From: Halobacteriales archaeon SW_10_68_16
GTDB lineage: Archaea > Halobacteriota > Halobacteria > Halobacteriales > Haloarculaceae
Reading direction: 5' to 3'
Assembly: GCA_003023485.1 (NCBI GenBank)
Contig: PXSG01000118.1
Coordinates: forward strand, 1 to 12,815
Length of the DNA stretch: 12,815 nt
In this document: positions 11,695 through 12,815 of the stretch, one piece after another
Layout of the letters: each line of letters begins with the position of its first letter
Numbering within the stretch: position 1 is the stretch's first letter
Made by a program: the position numbers and the translations under genes
The notes under the pieces: generated by a model
The model's input: the letters and a program-made list of their open reading frames with translations, nothing else
The model's database searches: none
Told to the model about the DNA's origin: nothing

Positions 11695-12500
11695 CGCTGT
11701 ACGGTGTCGGGCTCGGTCCGGGCGAGGCGGAGTTGGTGACGGTCCGTGGAAAGCGCACCCTCGAATCGGCCGACGTCGTCTACTCGCCGGGCCGTCTCTC
11801 CCGGTCGGTCGCCACCGAGTACGTCCCCGAAGAGCGGATCGGCGACCTGGACTTCCCGATGACCCGCGACGAGGAGAAACTCCGCCGGGCCTGGAAGGAC
11901 GCCGCCGCCGAGGTTGCGCCCCGGGCACGCGACGGCGACGTCGCGTTCGTCACGCTCGGTGACCCCAACGTCTACTCGACGTTCGGGCACCTCCGGCGGA
12001 CGATGGCTGCGTTCCACGACGAGGTCGACCTGGAGATCGTCCCCGGCGTGAGCGCAGTGACGGCTTTCGCCACCGCGCTGGGTGTCGAAATCTCCTCGGG
12101 ATCGAGCCTCGCCCTCAGGGAGGCCGCGGGCGGTCACTCGCCGACCGGGCCGGATCGCATGATCCTGTTCAAGGTGACCGACGCGCCCGCGACCCACGAG
12201 GGACTCGTCGATGCGGGCTACGACGTCACGTACGGCCGGCGTCTCTACATGGAACAGGGCGAGACGGTGGTCACCGACGACCCCGCGGAGATCGAACAAC
12301 GGGACTACTACACGCTGGCCTACGCCGAGAAGCCCGGCACTCGCGATACCCGCGCCACCGCGAAGTTCGCCGCGGAAGAGCGGTCACCGCGGGCAACCAC
12401 CGACGGCGGCCAGATCGAGGGCGGCGAGGTCGCCGAACTGGAACGCTGGGAGAGCGTCCTCAGTGGCGACGACCCGCCGGAGGGAGGTGACTGGTGGTGA
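11691..12500 (+). CDS. cbiL: Cobalt-factor II C20-methyltransferase
   Basis: A 269-residue member of the uroporphyrinogen III/corrin methylase family, acting early in the corrin pathway to add the C20 methyl group to the cobalt-isobacteriochlorin. MTLYGVGLGPGEAELVTVRG (1-20) is the N-terminal SAM/tetrapyrrole-methylase motif. VTLGDPNVYSTFGHL (87-101) is the variant typical of CbiL/CobI, and LEIVPGVSAVTAFATALGV (114-132) the third conserved block. LSGDDPPEGGDWW forms an acidic halophile tail. Its ATG sits in the ATGA overlap with cbiT, and its stop overlaps the GTG of the next gene (GTGA). CobI (precorrin-2) is the alternative name; neighbouring cbiT and cbiF favour the cobalt-early route. Confidence 0.9.
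   Translation: MTLYGVGLGPGEAELVTVRGKRTLESADVVYSPGRLSRSVATEYVPEERIGDLDFPMTRDEEKLRRAWKDAAAEVAPRARDGDVAFVTLGDPNVYSTFGHLRRTMAAFHDEVDLEIVPGVSAVTAFATALGVEISSGSSLALREAAGGHSPTGPDRMILFKVTDAPATHEGLVDAGYDVTYGRRLYMEQGETVVTDDPAEIEQRDYYTLAYAEKPGTRDTRATAKFAAEERSPRATTDGGQIEGGEVAELERWESVLSGDDPPEGGDWW
12483..12490 (+). promoter_or_regulatory. Strong Shine-Dalgarno site for cbiF, inside the cbiL 3' end
   Basis: GGAGGTGA matches the anti-Shine-Dalgarno end of haloarchaeal 16S rRNA over eight bases and ends six bases before the GTG at 12497. It decides that start, contrasts with the leaderless first genes of other transcripts here, and marks cbiF as an internal operon gene. Confidence 0.7.
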
Positions 12501-12815
12501 CCGACGGCGAGAGGGCCGGAACTGACGCCGATCCGCAGGAAGCAATCGATGACGCGAGCGCCGAGCGCCGGGGGACCCGGCCGCATGGGTTCACCGCCGG
12601 CGATACGCCCGAAGGCATCCCCTTCATCGGCGCCGGCCCGGGCGACCCCGGACTGTTGACGGTCACGGGTCGGGAACTCTGCGAGGCCGCCGACCTCGTC
12701 GTCCACGCGGGGTCGCTCGTCAACAGCGAACTCCTGGACGCGTACTGCGACGACGCCGAGACCGTCTCCTCGATCGGCAAGGACCTCGAAGAGCTGATCC
12801 CGCTGATGCGCGACG
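12497..12815 (+). CDS. cbiF: Cobalt-precorrin-4 C11-methyltransferase, N-terminal part (truncated by window)
   Basis: The frame is open to the window end (106 codons). After a 41-residue acidic extension without recognisable domain comes IPFIGAGPGDPGLLTVTGRE (41-60), the SAM/tetrapyrrole-methylase motif. CEAADLVVHAGSLVNSELLD (62-81) follows; the HAGSLV block is characteristic of CbiF/CobM. The enzyme methylates C11 of the corrin precursor after ring contraction. The GTG start overlaps the cbiL stop by four bases (GTGA) and has a strong Shine-Dalgarno site six bases before it. The extension is longer than usual, but no internal start has comparable support. The usual neighbours cbiG and cbiH may follow beyond the window. 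Confidence 0.88.
   Translation, partial: MTDGERAGTDADPQEAIDDASAERRGTRPHGFTAGDTPEGIPFIGAGPGDPGLLTVTGRELCEAADLVVHAGSLVNSELLDAYCDDAETVSSIGKDLEELIPLMRD

Overview
The window is chromosomal DNA of a haloarchaeon (class Halobacteria). The evidence is very high GC, strongly acidic proteins, archaeal TATA/BRE promoters sitting 26-30 bases before start codons (leaderless mRNAs), a TFB-type transcription factor, the archaeal-type early shikimate enzymes, and an AglD-like N-glycosylation enzyme. I cannot name the genus from sequence alone.

Layout. (1) Bases 1-1905, plus strand: the 3' end of trpB, trpA (1-base overlap with trpB), then the aldolase-like ADH synthase of the archaeal shikimate pathway. (2) Bases 1976-3529, minus strand: two modules of the form winged-helix regulator plus membrane part. 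One is a pair of small genes. The other is a single regulator with a transmembrane tail that is broken by a -1 frameshift. (3) Bases 3614-3834: a decayed F420/PPOX-type oxidoreductase whose middle has been deleted. (4) Bases 3936-5292, plus strand: a 46-residue ribbon-helix-helix protein and 3-dehydroquinate synthase II. (5) Bases 5294-7422, minus strand: a zinc-ribbon membrane protein, a 3-dehydroquinate dehydratase gene (aroD) that carries an internal deletion and frameshift, and a TFB. (6) Bases 7630-9684, minus strand: an AglD-like glycosyltransferase/flippase-like fusion and a small single-TM protein. (7) Bases 9808-9886: a perfect 16-bp inverted repeat enclosing a second hairpin. (8) Bases 9886-10701, minus strand: a MarR-like helix-turn-helix protein, divergent from (9) a cobalamin operon cbiT-cbiL-cbiF (11044 to the window end), translationally coupled by 4-base overlaps.

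How it works together. TrpBA, ADH synthase, DHQ synthase II and AroD belong to one aromatic amino-acid route: ADH synthase and DHQ synthase II make 3-dehydroquinate, AroD dehydrates it, and TrpBA finish tryptophan. The aroD copy here lacks the segment with the catalytic His and changes frame, so as written the chain is broken at that step unless another aroD exists or the sequence is in error. The cbi genes encode methyltransferases of the anaerobic-type corrin pathway. Their promoter carries two near-identical dyads in tandem, a candidate operator pair.

The most notable items are the three minus-strand lesions (all -1 in frame, two with real internal deletions), the tandem dyads before cbiT, the 16-bp inverted repeat, and a membrane-tethered regulator whose inferred extracellular linker carries four N-glycosylation sequons. 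No rRNA, tRNA, CRISPR array, transposase or integrase was seen.
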